DNA of 64,000 nucleotides from Janthinobacterium sp051380735. GTDB lineage: Bacteria > Pseudomonadota > Gammaproteobacteria > Burkholderiales > Burkholderiaceae_D. Shown here piece after piece: positions 50,738 through 59,384 of this stretch (the first letter of the stretch is position 1; each line of letters begins with the position of its first letter). The stretch spans positions 1-64,000 of the forward strand of contig NZ_JBNYXQ010000002.1 of NCBI RefSeq assembly GCF_051380735.1. The letters are read 5' to 3'. Position numbers and translations under genes: made by a program. Under the pieces are notes generated by a model. That model was not told the DNA's origin and did no database searches. It was given only the letters and a program-made list of their open reading frames with translations.

Positions 50738-52108
50738 CTATTTTTTGGGCGGCTGCATCAGGTCCTTGGCGGCACCCTGGTAATCCTTCATCAGTCCCAT
50801 GAAAGCGTCCTGCAGATGGCGCGCCGCTTCCTGCGGCGGCGCGCCGGTGCGCCGCGCCAGGTCGAATTTGTATGCATGCGCCGGGCTGTAGCCGGCCTGC
50901 GAGGCGGCATCCAGCAGGACGCCGGCGCGTTTCAACGAGGCCGGATCGCCCTTCACCATCAGCAGTTCGGCCAGGTAAGTCTGCGCCACCGGAAAATCCC
51001 TGGCGGCGGCTTTTTCCAGCCACTGCATGCCGGCCTTGGGCTGCTTGACGCCGGCGTCACCGCCGCCGATGCCGTAGCCCAGCGCCGTCAGGGCCACCAG
51101 GTCGCCCGTGCGGGCGCGCTTTTCCAGCTGCTGGCGCGGAAACGGCCGCGCGGCGATCTGCATGCGGATTTCATAGTTAATGTCTTGCAGCACATTGCCG
51201 GGCCAGACCTTGACGCCGGTTTTTGCTGCCGGCGTACCGGTGCTGGCGCCCTGTACCGGTGCGCGCATGCCGCCATTGCCATTGTTGGCCAGCACGCCAG
51301 GCGACGGCTCGGGCGTCACCTTGCCGCTGCCCATGTTCAGCACCAGGCGCGCCGAGGTTTCGCCGAACGACACGCGCGGCTTTTGCACGTCGTGCGTCAT
51401 GGTGGCCACGCGCGAGGCCACTTGCGAGAACAGTTCGCTCATGGGCAGGCCCGGCGCATCGAGTGCGTCGAGCAGGGCGCTGGTATACGGGCTGTTGCGT
51501 GAATCGGGTGACCAGAAATCGCGTGCCAGCGCACCGGGGCCGGCCGAATAGGCGATCACCACGCCGCGCGGCGCGGCCGCGTCCGAAAAGCCGTGGCTGG
51601 CGACGCCGTTGCCGTCGGCAGGCACTTGCTGGCCGCCACGCGTGTATTCCTGGCGGCAGGCGTCCAGGATCAGCACGGCGCCACGCGCGCCGCTGCGCTG
51701 CAGGTCGCCCGCCAGGCTGGCCACCGCGACGCCCTGCGCCTGGATCGCCGCGCTGCTGAGCGCATTCATGTTGGCGCCGATCGGCAGCACGTAATTGGCC
51801 TCGCCCGCCTGCGCGCCGTGACCGGCATAGAACACCAGGGCGATATCGGCGCCGCGCGCCTGGGTGGAAAATTCGGACGAGGCTTTTTGCAGCTGTGCGC
51901 TGTTGATGTCGGTACGCAGCAGCACCTCGAAGCCCAGCTGGCGCAGGCGATCGGCCATGGCGCGCGCATCGTTGACGGGATTTAACAGTGGCTGCGGATA
52001 GGCGGCATTGCCGATCACCAGCGCAATGCGCTTGCCTGCAGTGGCCGCTTGCGCAGTGGCGGAATACAGGAAAACCAGCGTCAGTAGTAGCAGGAAAAGA
52101 CGGCGCAT
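50738..52108 (-). CDS. Caspase-like (C14) peptidase with Sel1-like repeats
   Basis: A 456-residue secreted protein. After a signal peptide (FLLLLTLVFLYSATAQA), residues ~25-245 form a caspase-fold domain: the catalytic His97 in FYAGHGAQ and Cys151 in ILDACRQEY, with the GKRIALVIGNAAY start strand. A Pro/Gly-rich linker leads to Sel1/TPR-like helices (GDLVALTALGYGIGGGD, AGMQWLEKAAARDFPVAQTYLAELL). Bacterial caspase-like proteases act in signalling and cell death. Its export, its neighbours and the divergent sigma-like gene are notable. ATG 52108 is chosen; a GTG at 52111 adds one residue. Confidence 0.82.
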   Translation of the reverse strand: MRRLFLLLLTLVFLYSATAQAATAGKRIALVIGNAAYPQPLLNPVNDARAMADRLRQLGFEVLLRTDINSAQLQKASSEFSTQARGADIALVFYAGHGAQAGEANYVLPIGANMNALSSAAIQAQGVAVASLAGDLQRSGARGAVLILDACRQEYTRGGQQVPADGNGVASHGFSDAAAPRGVVIAYSAGPGALARDFWSPDSRNSPYTSALLDALDAPGLPMSELFSQVASRVATMTHDVQKPRVSFGETSARLVLNMGSGKVTPEPSPGVLANNGNGGMRAPVQGASTGTPAAKTGVKVWPGNVLQDINYEIRMQIAARPFPRQQLEKRARTGDLVALTALGYGIGGGDAGVKQPKAGMQWLEKAAARDFPVAQTYLAELLMVKGDPASLKRAGVLLDAASQAGYSPAHAYKFDLARRTGAPPQEAARHLQDAFMGLMKDYQGAAKDLMQPPKK

Positions 52109-52289
52109 CACTCTCTCGGGGTTGTTATGTGAGTAACAAAAAGTTAGCCATTTTTACATTGTTATGCGAAAATTGCTTTTGTGCATTTTACCTGACTGAC
52201 AAGTTTTACTTGCCAGGCCAGCGTATTTCTTCCCGGTCGCAGGCAGGTGCTCCTGCTGCGGCGCGCCCCCACACACGATCGGACCGGCT

Positions 52290-53051
52290 TTGCAATCGGA
52301 ACAATTTGAACGTATCCAGGACTTCTGGAGCCGCCGCCAGCAGCTGACCCAGCACGAACTGGCGGAGTTTTATCAACGTACCATCGCGGTCCTGGCACTG
52401 TGCCGTCCGCGCGAAGCAGCGTCGCTGGGCGACAGCCTGGCCGACTTGCGCCACCATTTCTTCGTCGAAAAAGTCCTGGCCAGCGAAAGCACTTCGGTGC
52501 CTGCCCATATCGGCGCGCTGTTCCTGTACTTCAAGCGCTTCATTATCGACCAGCTGCGCAAGGCGCCCGAGGGCGGTGGCGACGATGACGGCGCCTGCGA
52601 CTTGCACGCGCCCGACGACTATGCCCAAGCGCTGCGCGACTACCAGCTGACGCCGCAACAGGTGCGCGCCGCCGCCGAGAGCTTCATCACCACCTTGCCC
52701 GGCGACTTGATCCTGCTGCTGCGCCATTGTGGCTGCGGCGGCATGCCGGTCAAGGAATTGGCCGAGCAGATCGCCTCGGCCCACTACCACGGCGGCAAGC
52801 TGGGCCTGGTCCACAAGCAGAAAGGCGACGCCGGCAGTGCGGGTCGCCAGATCGTGCAGGCAGCCCACCGCGCCACCTTGCTCGGCGCCTGGGTTTTCAA
52901 CCTGCTGAAACTGCGCGTGGGCGACAGCTTGAGCGAGCTCGATATCGAAGCGGCGCAAATAGTTTTGGATATCTTGTGCCTGGCTGCGTTAAACCAGCAT
53001 GTGGATCCCGCATCCACCCAACCGAATTTGAATGAAAGGCCACCGGCATGA
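52290..53051 (+). CDS. Sigma-70-like regulatory protein, divergent from the caspase-like gene
   Basis: A 253-residue cytoplasmic protein. The segment LADLRHHFFVEKVLAS followed by ALFLYFKRFIIDQLRK recalls sigma-70 region 2, where an RNA-polymerase-binding helix ends in DxLRK. The later region (TTLPGDLILLLRHCGCGGMPVKELAEQIASAHYH) resembles region 4, a possible DNA-binding helix-turn-helix. The likeness is remote. The start is TTG at 52290; no ATG precedes the first internal Met. It overlaps the next gene by 4 bp and diverges from the caspase-like gene across 181 bp. Confidence 0.5.
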   Translation: MQSEQFERIQDFWSRRQQLTQHELAEFYQRTIAVLALCRPREAASLGDSLADLRHHFFVEKVLASESTSVPAHIGALFLYFKRFIIDQLRKAPEGGGDDDGACDLHAPDDYAQALRDYQLTPQQVRAAAESFITTLPGDLILLLRHCGCGGMPVKELAEQIASAHYHGGKLGLVHKQKGDAGSAGRQIVQAAHRATLLGAWVFNLLKLRVGDSLSELDIEAAQIVLDILCLAALNQHVDPASTQPNLNERPPA

Positions 53052-54097
53052 CCGCGCTGACGCCCTCGCTGGCCATTGTTGCCGCCCGTCTGGAAACGGC
53101 CCCTGCCAGCACCGAGCTGCTGGCGGACGATGTTGTTCAGGGCGACACCCCCGACTGGCGCAGCATTGCCGTGCCGCCCCATCTGTTGCAACGTTTTGTC
53201 CGCCGCAGCGACGCCGCACCGCTGGCGAACCGTCCCATCGGTGGCGGCCAGATCCATCTGCTGGCGCGCCGTCCCGGCTTTGGCGCCGTGCTGCTTGATG
53301 CCTGGAACCCTGTGCTGGGCCAGTGGCGCGGCTGGCTGGTGACGCCCGATGTGGCCTATGCCGATGCCTGCGGCCTGGTGGTCGAAGAGCGCGACGCGCC
53401 CGCCGATCCACGCGCCAGCCTGGTGCTGTGCGACCTGCCGGTGACAGTGGCGGTGGCTGACCTTGGCGCCTGCCTGGGCGTGTTCAGCCAGGACCGCCTG
53501 CAGGCGGCGCGCTGGCTCGAACTGCATGGCCGCGACAATGCCGCCACAGCTGCCCCCGGCGTGGTGGCCCGTGTCGAAGTGCCGGGCGGCTACGCGCTGA
53601 CCGGCACGCCGCTCGGCATGGCGGGCAAGGACAGCCGGCACGCTTATCGCGAGTTGCTGCGCCAGGGTTTGCAGCAGTTGCAGATTGCGCCAGCCACGCC
53701 AGCAGCGATACCGGTCCTGCCGGCAGCGCCCGTCAAAGCGGCGAACGCCTCGCGTTGGCTGAAGATAGCGACCGCCGTGGCCGCCAGCGTGATGGTGGCG
53801 CAATCGGTCTGGATCTTCCTGCCAAGACCTGCCGCCATCGTCGACAACGGCGAGTATCGTGGCGGCAGCGGCAGCGGCAGCGGCAGCGGCAGCGGCATCG
53901 AGACGGGCGTGCGCATCCGCGTGCTGTTCCGCGCCGACGCCACCGAAGCGGAAATCCGCACCTGGCTGCAGCGCGAGCAGCTCGACATCGTCAGCGGCCC
54001 CGACACCCTCGGTGCGTTTACCCTGCTCACGCGCGACCGCCAGAAAGTGTTGCCGCCGCCGGGTCCGGGCAATCCGCTGGCCGTCATCAATCCGTAA
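53048..54097 (+). CDS. Single-span membrane protein with protease-prodomain-like C-terminus
   Basis: A 349-residue protein coupled to the sigma-like gene by a 4-bp overlap. Residues 1-235 are cytoplasmic and rich in Ala/Leu, with a single membrane span at ~238-258 (WLKIATAVAASVMVAQSVWIF). A Gly-Ser linker at 272-283 comes from five GGCAGC hexamers. The C-terminal ~50 residues (VRIRVLFRADATEAEIRTWL onward) resemble the small alpha/beta inhibitor/prodomain fold found in subtilisin precursors. The architecture is like an anti-sigma factor or membrane sensor. This role is inference; no zinc-binding anti-sigma motif is seen. Confidence 0.6.
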   Translation: MTALTPSLAIVAARLETAPASTELLADDVVQGDTPDWRSIAVPPHLLQRFVRRSDAAPLANRPIGGGQIHLLARRPGFGAVLLDAWNPVLGQWRGWLVTPDVAYADACGLVVEERDAPADPRASLVLCDLPVTVAVADLGACLGVFSQDRLQAARWLELHGRDNAATAAPGVVARVEVPGGYALTGTPLGMAGKDSRHAYRELLRQGLQQLQIAPATPAAIPVLPAAPVKAANASRWLKIATAVAASVMVAQSVWIFLPRPAAIVDNGEYRGGSGSGSGSGSGIETGVRIRVLFRADATEAEIRTWLQREQLDIVSGPDTLGAFTLLTRDRQKVLPPPGPGNPLAVINP

Positions 54098-54127
54098 TTT
54101 TGCACAGACAACAGAAAGCCATCAAGC

Positions 54128-54973
54128 ATGAACACGACTAAAAAATTTGCCTGCGCGCACTGGCGCAAACTGGCCACCGGCATCGCTGCCGGTCTGCTGT
54201 TGACGGGCTGCGCCATGCAGCCCAACGGCCGTGGCGGCGTACTGATGGGCCTCGATACGGCCGAGCTGTTCGGCACGCCGCTGTCCACTTTCAAGCTGCG
54301 CGACGGCACCGAAGGCACCTTGCGTAAAGACCCGCAGGGCAAGTTTTCGATCAAGCTGTCACAGGCGTTTCGCGTGGTGCCGCTGGCCAATGCCATCACG
54401 GCGCGCGTGGCACGCGTGGAAAATGTTGGCGAGCGCACGGTGGTGATCGTCGAAACCCAGGAACGCGGCTGCGCCTACCGCTACGAAGTGCTGGCTTTCC
54501 AGGGCACCGACGTGCTGCAATGGACCATCGGCAATTGCAAGGACCGCCCGCGCGTGGAACTGGCGGCCGACGGCAAGTCGCTCAATATCGATTTCCCGAA
54601 CTATAACCGCCTGTCGCGCCAGATCTATACCGACAGCCGTTTGCTCAACACCAGCGTGCCCGTGCCGCCCGGCGTCGATACGCGCATGGTGCCGTTTGCC
54701 GACGACGCCTTGCGCGGCACGGCTGCGGCGATCGTCAGCACACCGATTGGCGAGGTTGCCGGGCGCGTGATTCCGGCGCCGCCGGCGTCCGCACCGGTAG
54801 CAGCGCCGAAAGCGACCACCCGCAGCACGGCAACAGCGCGGCGCCAGGAAACACCGGCCAAGGCCGCCAGCAGCCTGCCGGCGCCGCGCATGGCGACGCC
54901 TGCACCGGCGGCCGCACCGATGATTTTCCAGGCCGAAGAGATCAAGCCCGTCGTGATCGACCTGAGGAAATAA
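54128..54973 (+). CDS. Lipoprotein of unknown function
   Basis: A 281-residue lipoprotein: a basic N-region is followed by GIAAGLLLTGCAMQ, where Cys26 fits a lipobox. The globular part (residues ~40-190) contains VETQERGCAYRYEVLAF and GRGGVLMGLDTAELFG. The last ~80 residues are an Ala/Pro/Thr-rich low-complexity tail. I recognise no family. It lies 30 bp after the previous gene and is followed after one base by the membrane protein at 54975, so it belongs to the same transcript. Confidence 0.7.
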   Translation: MNTTKKFACAHWRKLATGIAAGLLLTGCAMQPNGRGGVLMGLDTAELFGTPLSTFKLRDGTEGTLRKDPQGKFSIKLSQAFRVVPLANAITARVARVENVGERTVVIVETQERGCAYRYEVLAFQGTDVLQWTIGNCKDRPRVELAADGKSLNIDFPNYNRLSRQIYTDSRLLNTSVPVPPGVDTRMVPFADDALRGTAAAIVSTPIGEVAGRVIPAPPASAPVAAPKATTRSTATARRQETPAKAASSLPAPRMATPAPAAAPMIFQAEEIKPVVIDLRK

Positions 54974-54974
54974 G

Positions 54975-56615
54975 ATGGCAGCGAGCTTGCGCAGTCTGCA
55001 GATCCGGCAGACCTTGATTCTGATCGTCCTGACCATTGTCTACCTGTGCTTCGAGCTGGGCTTCAATGCCCGCCTGCTCGACGTGGTGGGTGGTGACGTC
55101 AATCACCAGGCGGTGGAAGAGGTGGAGTTTTACGGCCGCAGCCTGTCGGGCATCGCCGCCGCGCTGGTGGTGCTGCAACTGATGTGGCGCCGGCGCTTGC
55201 GCCTCGACACTACCGGCCCCAGCTGGAAAAAAATCATGGCATGGTCGCTGGCCACGGCCTTGATCGTGTTCATGGTGCTGAAAACCTTTGTTACCGTGCT
55301 GGTCAACACGCGCGATGCCGAATTTCGCCGCATGGCCTTCAATACCACGCTGATGCAGCGCTCGCTGGTCGGCGGCAGCCTGCAGCTGCAGGGCCTGGTC
55401 GACGACCCGGGCCTGTTTGCCCAGCCCGAAGGCAAGGCCTTCCTGGCCTTGTTTCCTTTCCTGGCCGTGTCGGTCGGCCACCTTGACGAGCGCATGGAGC
55501 CGGCCAAGGAGCAGTTGATCAATTTCAATGTGCGCAAGGTCGCCGGCGGCGCAGGCGGTTACTACGAAAAGTACCAGAAAGCGATCAAGGAAGTGCACGA
55601 CAAGTGGGAACTGTATTCGGGGATCATTCCCGACAGCGACCCGGGCCTGCAGGCCAAACAGCAATCGTCGTGGAGCGATTACGAGCAGAGCCTGTCGCGC
55701 CACGGCTGGCGGCCCGAATCGGTGCCGGCGCGCCGCCGTGCGGCGGTCGTCAACAATGTGCGCAAAAAAGTGCCGGTGCCGGCCAACTGGCATCCGGCCG
55801 ACCAGCTCTCGTTCCGCCTGGCCGTCAAGCGCCGCTATGCCTCGGAAGCGGCCAGCAAGGGTGTGACGATCAAGGGTGACCGGATTCCACCCGGCTTGTC
55901 CTTCCCTGCCTTCGTGGCGCGCCCCGGCATCCAGGCCGTGCTGCGCGATGGGCCTGACGGTGGCGACGGCAGCGAAGAAAGCCGCGGCCTGCGCCTGCCC
56001 AAGGGCGCCGTGGTGCAGGATGCCTACAGCAGCCCGGGCGAGTTCAGCCGCCTGTTTGACCAGTTTGCAGCGCACGTGACGCAGGAAAAACTGGTGGAAT
56101 ACCGCGCCAGTCCCATCGACTTCGAAGGCGGCGGCAAGTACTTTGAAAAAGGCAAGGAAGCCTCGCGCGCAGCCATCGTGCCGCCGGTGGCGCTGTTTTT
56201 CTCCTTGCTGGGCGCCATCGGCCACTTCTCGAAGCTGCTGTACCTGATCGCCACCGTGGGCCTGCTGGTGCTGGCCGCGCGCCGGGGTGAACAGGCGGGT
56301 GCCGACGGCCAGTTGAGCCGCCGCTCGGCCTGGATCGCCACCGGCGTGCTGGCCGGTGCTTTCCTGGGAACCTGGGGCATTTTTACTCTTTCGGACAATA
56401 ATGTGACGCGTAGCGAGCTGTTCCGCCAGATGCTGGACTGGAACCGCCAGGCCGAAGACGGCAGCACGCGCTGGCGCATCGCCGGCAAGGCGCTGCTGGC
56501 CAATTTCACGCATGTGGTGGCAGTGGGGCAGGGCTATAGCTACCCCGTCAACGAAGCGATCCGACTCAATATTTTGCAGGGAATGGAATATGGCTATCAC
56601 CCGGAAAAAAAATAA
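54975..56615 (+). CDS. Polytopic membrane protein of unknown function
   Basis: A 546-residue protein. Membrane segments lie at about residues 11-31 (TLILIVLTIVYLCFELGFN), 52-70, 85-110 and near 405-470 (several, for example IGHFSKLLYLIATVGLLVLA and IATGVLAGAFLGTWGIFTL). The central ~270 residues form a soluble, lysine-rich, possibly helical domain (FNVRKVAGGAGGYYEKYQKA) facing the periplasm or cytoplasm. No catalytic motif is recognised. Its 3' end overlaps the next gene by 26 bp, so the products are made together. Confidence 0.65.
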   Translation: MAASLRSLQIRQTLILIVLTIVYLCFELGFNARLLDVVGGDVNHQAVEEVEFYGRSLSGIAAALVVLQLMWRRRLRLDTTGPSWKKIMAWSLATALIVFMVLKTFVTVLVNTRDAEFRRMAFNTTLMQRSLVGGSLQLQGLVDDPGLFAQPEGKAFLALFPFLAVSVGHLDERMEPAKEQLINFNVRKVAGGAGGYYEKYQKAIKEVHDKWELYSGIIPDSDPGLQAKQQSSWSDYEQSLSRHGWRPESVPARRRAAVVNNVRKKVPVPANWHPADQLSFRLAVKRRYASEAASKGVTIKGDRIPPGLSFPAFVARPGIQAVLRDGPDGGDGSEESRGLRLPKGAVVQDAYSSPGEFSRLFDQFAAHVTQEKLVEYRASPIDFEGGGKYFEKGKEASRAAIVPPVALFFSLLGAIGHFSKLLYLIATVGLLVLAARRGEQAGADGQLSRRSAWIATGVLAGAFLGTWGIFTLSDNNVTRSELFRQMLDWNRQAEDGSTRWRIAGKALLANFTHVVAVGQGYSYPVNEAIRLNILQGMEYGYHPEKK

Positions 56616-57516
56616 GGCGGCCGCGCTGGCGCTGCTGTTGACCATGTGTAGCAGCCTGGTGCAAGCCGAATGCCTGGGCATGAAGGTGCAGGCCCACCGT
56701 GGCGCCGGCTATGCGGGAGCCGGCAATGCCCCGGAAAACTCCCTGAGCGCCTTGCGCAATGCCTATTTTGGTACCTGGGACGGTGTCGAAACGGACTTGC
56801 AGCTGCTGGGCGACGGCAACTGGGTGGTGCACCACGACGTGCTGACGGGCCGGGTGGTCGATACGGGCCAGCCCTTGCCCGTGCGGCAGATGAACGCCGG
56901 GCAATGGCGCGCCGCCAGCATGAAAAACCGTGGCGTCACCACGGCCGCAACGCCGCCGTTCGTGGCCGACATCGCCGACCTGGCCACGCCGTTCCCCGCC
57001 AAAACTTTGAATGCAGAGATCAAGGACGTGCTGCCCTCGTGCGCGCCCATAGAAGGCCTGGTGAGCCAGTTGCGCGGTGGCATCAAGCACGGCAACTGGT
57101 TCCTGACCTCCAGCGTGCCGAACAACCTGATGTGCGCGCGCCGCGCCGATCCGCAGGGTTACCTGGGCCTGATCGTGTTCGACGCGCGCAACGCGCAGGC
57201 GGCTGGCGCCAACCGGGTCAGCCGCTTTATCGCCAAAAATGCCCGCGCGCCCAAACTCGACAAGCCCTGGCTGCAGCGGGTGCAGCAGCAGATCGGCATG
57301 CCGGTCGGCGTGCATGTCGACGCGCGCAGCCTGGACGCCAATCCTGACCTGCTGACGGACGCCGCCGGCCTGAGCATGCCGGTGTTCGTATATGCAGTCG
57401 ATGGCGATTCGGCGCTGGCAGCGTCGTTGCTGCGGGCGCAAAAGCGCAGCCATCGCTGGCCCAGCGGGGTGATACTCGATGGCAGCCCCGAGACGTTTTG
57501 CGGCATGCTGGACTAG
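56590..57516 (+). CDS. Glycerophosphodiester phosphodiesterase-like protein
   Basis: A 308-residue protein with a signal peptide (AALALLLTMCSSLVQA). The GDPD motifs are present: AHRGAG with APENS, VETDLQLLGDGNWVVHHD and LNAEIKD. The family hydrolyses glycerophosphodiesters to glycerol-3-phosphate. The chain lacks other domains and is of usual length. ATG 56590 has AGGGAATGG before it and lies inside the upstream gene. It closes the plus-strand set. Action on envelope lipids or cell-wall polymers is an inference from location. Confidence 0.75.
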   Translation: MAITRKKNKAAALALLLTMCSSLVQAECLGMKVQAHRGAGYAGAGNAPENSLSALRNAYFGTWDGVETDLQLLGDGNWVVHHDVLTGRVVDTGQPLPVRQMNAGQWRAASMKNRGVTTAATPPFVADIADLATPFPAKTLNAEIKDVLPSCAPIEGLVSQLRGGIKHGNWFLTSSVPNNLMCARRADPQGYLGLIVFDARNAQAAGANRVSRFIAKNARAPKLDKPWLQRVQQQIGMPVGVHVDARSLDANPDLLTDAAGLSMPVFVYAVDGDSALAASLLRAQKRSHRWPSGVILDGSPETFCGMLD

Positions 57517-57566
57517 CATGGCCGCCGCGCGTCCTGATACAAAATAAAGTGATGCCGGCGGCGGTT

Positions 57567-57593
57567 ATGCTCATGATGCTCATGATGTTCATG
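57567..57593. repeat. Three tandem 9-bp repeats
   Basis: ATGCTCATG occurs twice and ATGTTCATG once in direct succession, followed by a related GCATCATG. It lies between the glycerophosphodiesterase gene and the next gene, about 60 bp before that start. Confidence 0.7.
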
Positions 57594-57651
57594 GCATCAT
57601 GCTCACATTGCGGCGCAGCCTGCCGTAGCCACTTTTCCAGCCATCTTCGCC

Positions 57652-58233
57652 ATGACGATCGCAGTTCCTGCCAACTCCGCCGCGCTTGCCGGCAGCGCCA
57701 TCGGCGCCATGTTCTACTCCCTGTTCGGCGGCGCCTGGGTGGCCGGCTGGTGCGTGCTGCGCTATGGCGCACAGCCGCTGCGGCTGCTGCCAATCGCCGC
57801 CATCGCCGCCTTTCTGTTCATGCTGGCGTGGCGCCAGTTCCGCCGCCACCGGGCCGCCCATGCGGCGCAGGCGGGTACGCCGCAGGACAAGCGCAACAGC
57901 CGCTGGTTCAACCTGATCAATGCAGGTCAGTGGATCAGCATTTTTATTGTTGGCAATGTACTCAAGAACATTGGTCTGCAGGCGTGGTTTATTCCGGCCA
58001 TTATCCTGATTGTCGGCCTGCATTTCTTTCCGCTAGCCTGGGTGTTCAAGGCGCGCCGCCATCTGGCGATCGGCATGGCGCTGACGGTATGGGCCATCGG
58101 CTACCCCTTGAGCGTACGGTTGGGCCCGCTCGACCCCGTAGGTTGCCTCGGCGCCGGCCTGATCCTGTGGGTGGCGGCGCTGTCGGCCGTGCGCGCCGGT
58201 TTTGCCGTGCAACAGCGCCCCGTCCAGCCCTGA
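57652..58233 (+). CDS. Multispan membrane protein of unknown function
   Basis: A 193-residue protein with about six short membrane segments. The first half has LAGSAIGAMFYSLFGGAWVAG and a basic cytoplasmic loop (RQFRRHRAAHAAQAG). The second half has WFNLINAGQWISIFIVGNVL, then HFFPLAWVFKARRHLAIGMA. I recognise no domain. A weak terminator follows. It might be independent of the preceding set because 135 bp separate it from the phosphodiesterase gene. Confidence 0.65.
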   Translation: MTIAVPANSAALAGSAIGAMFYSLFGGAWVAGWCVLRYGAQPLRLLPIAAIAAFLFMLAWRQFRRHRAAHAAQAGTPQDKRNSRWFNLINAGQWISIFIVGNVLKNIGLQAWFIPAIILIVGLHFFPLAWVFKARRHLAIGMALTVWAIGYPLSVRLGPLDPVGCLGAGLILWVAALSAVRAGFAVQQRPVQP

Positions 58234-58238
58234 AAAAC

Positions 58239-58270
58239 AGGGCCTGCGGCACTCCTGCCACGGGCCCTTT
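58239..58270 (+). terminator. Probable terminator before the LacI gene
   Basis: AGGGCC and GGCCCT pair, and the TGCGGCA/TGCCAC inner arms pair partly. Only three T follow, so efficiency is doubtful. It separates the membrane protein gene from the sugar operon. Confidence 0.45.
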
Positions 58271-58296
58271 CTGCGGCACCGCAGCATCGAAAATGT

Positions 58297-58342
58297 TTGC
58301 ATACTGATCTGCGCTGTCTTATAAATGTAATCGATTACATTT
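58297..58342 (+). promoter_or_regulatory. Promoter and LacI-family operator of the second sugar operon
   Basis: TTGCAT and TATAAA are separated by 17 bp (58297-58302 and 58320-58325). AAATGTAATCGATTACATTT (58323-58342), a perfect 20-bp palindrome with the central CG of LacI-family operators, overlaps the -10. The regulator encoded 14 bp downstream would repress its own operon through it. Confidence 0.8.
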
Positions 58343-58355
58343 TTTGAAGAAGCCC

Positions 58356-59384
58356 ATGCCGCCCATCGTCCCCATCGCGCCAGCGCCAGAAAACACCGTG
58401 TCGATCAGCGCCGTCGCCGCCCATGCAGGCGTGTCGGTGGCGACCGTCTCGCGCGTGATGAACGAGCAAAGCGGCGTGCGGGCGCTGACGCGCGACAAGG
58501 TGCTCGCTTCCGTAGCGGCCCTGGGCTACCGCATGAACCACCTGGCGCGCAGCCTGCGTACGGCCGAGAGCCGCATGCTGCTGACCATGGTGCCCGACGT
58601 CGGCAATCCTTTTTATGCGCAGATCGTGCGTGGCATCGACACAGTGGCGCGCGAGCATGGTTATTTCGTGCTGCTGTGCGACACGGGCGCCGACGAGGGC
58701 CGCGAACGTTCGTATTTCGACTTGCTGCGCATGCACCGCGCCGACGGCGCCATCTGCCTCGACCCGGATACGGTGCAGCATGCGCTGTTGCATGAATCGA
58801 TCAGCCTGCCATGGGTGGCCTGCTGCGAATTTGATCCTGGCGTGGCCGTGCCGTATGTCGGCATCGACAACCATCGGGCCGCGTCCGACGCGGTGGCGCA
58901 TTTGCTGGCGCAGGGGCATACGCGCATTGGCCTGATCAATTCCGACGAGCGCTATCTGTATGCGCGCCAGCGCCGCCAGGGCTATCTGGACACCCTGGCC
59001 AGTGCCGGCGTAGTGGTGCAGCCGCAATGGATGCGCACCGTGCAGAGCCTGGACTACCAGGCCGGCACGCAGGCGGCGCTGGAACTGATGGCGCAAGCAG
59101 ATGCGCCGACGGCCATCTTCGCCGTCTCCGATACGCTGGCCATCGGCGTGTTGAGCGCGCTGCGCCAGCTGAAAAAAAGAGTGCCGCAAGACGTGGCCGT
59201 GATTGGTTTCGACGATATTGCCATCGCCGCCCAGATCGATCCGGGCTTGAGCACCATCGCGCAGCCGATGCGCGAACTGGGCGAGACGGCAGCGCGCCTG
59301 CTCTTGCTGCGCCTGGCCGACCCGGCAGCGCAAGTGCCGGGGGTGCTGCTGCAACACAAACTGGTTTTACGGGGGAGCGCATAG
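58356..59384 (+). CDS. LacI-family repressor
   Basis: A 342-residue repressor. The helix-turn-helix (ISAVAAHAGVSVATVSRVMN, residues ~14-33) and hinge helix are followed by the periplasmic-binding-like effector domain (DVGNPFYAQIVRGIDTVARE and VAVIGFDDIAIAA). It probably represses the ABC operon downstream through the palindromic operator at 58323. ATG 58356 is chosen; an alternative TTG at 58344 adds four residues. The last base of the TAG stop is the first base of the next gene's GTG. The sugar effector is unknown. Confidence 0.9.
   Translation: MPPIVPIAPAPENTVSISAVAAHAGVSVATVSRVMNEQSGVRALTRDKVLASVAALGYRMNHLARSLRTAESRMLLTMVPDVGNPFYAQIVRGIDTVAREHGYFVLLCDTGADEGRERSYFDLLRMHRADGAICLDPDTVQHALLHESISLPWVACCEFDPGVAVPYVGIDNHRAASDAVAHLLAQGHTRIGLINSDERYLYARQRRQGYLDTLASAGVVVQPQWMRTVQSLDYQAGTQAALELMAQADAPTAIFAVSDTLAIGVLSALRQLKKRVPQDVAVIGFDDIAIAAQIDPGLSTIAQPMRELGETAARLLLLRLADPAAQVPGVLLQHKLVLRGSA

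Noticed and set aside
59027..59383. In-frame extension of the RbsA-like ATPase into the LacI gene
   Set aside because: It would overlap the complete LacI reading frame. GTG 59384 at the LacI stop gives the normal N-terminus.
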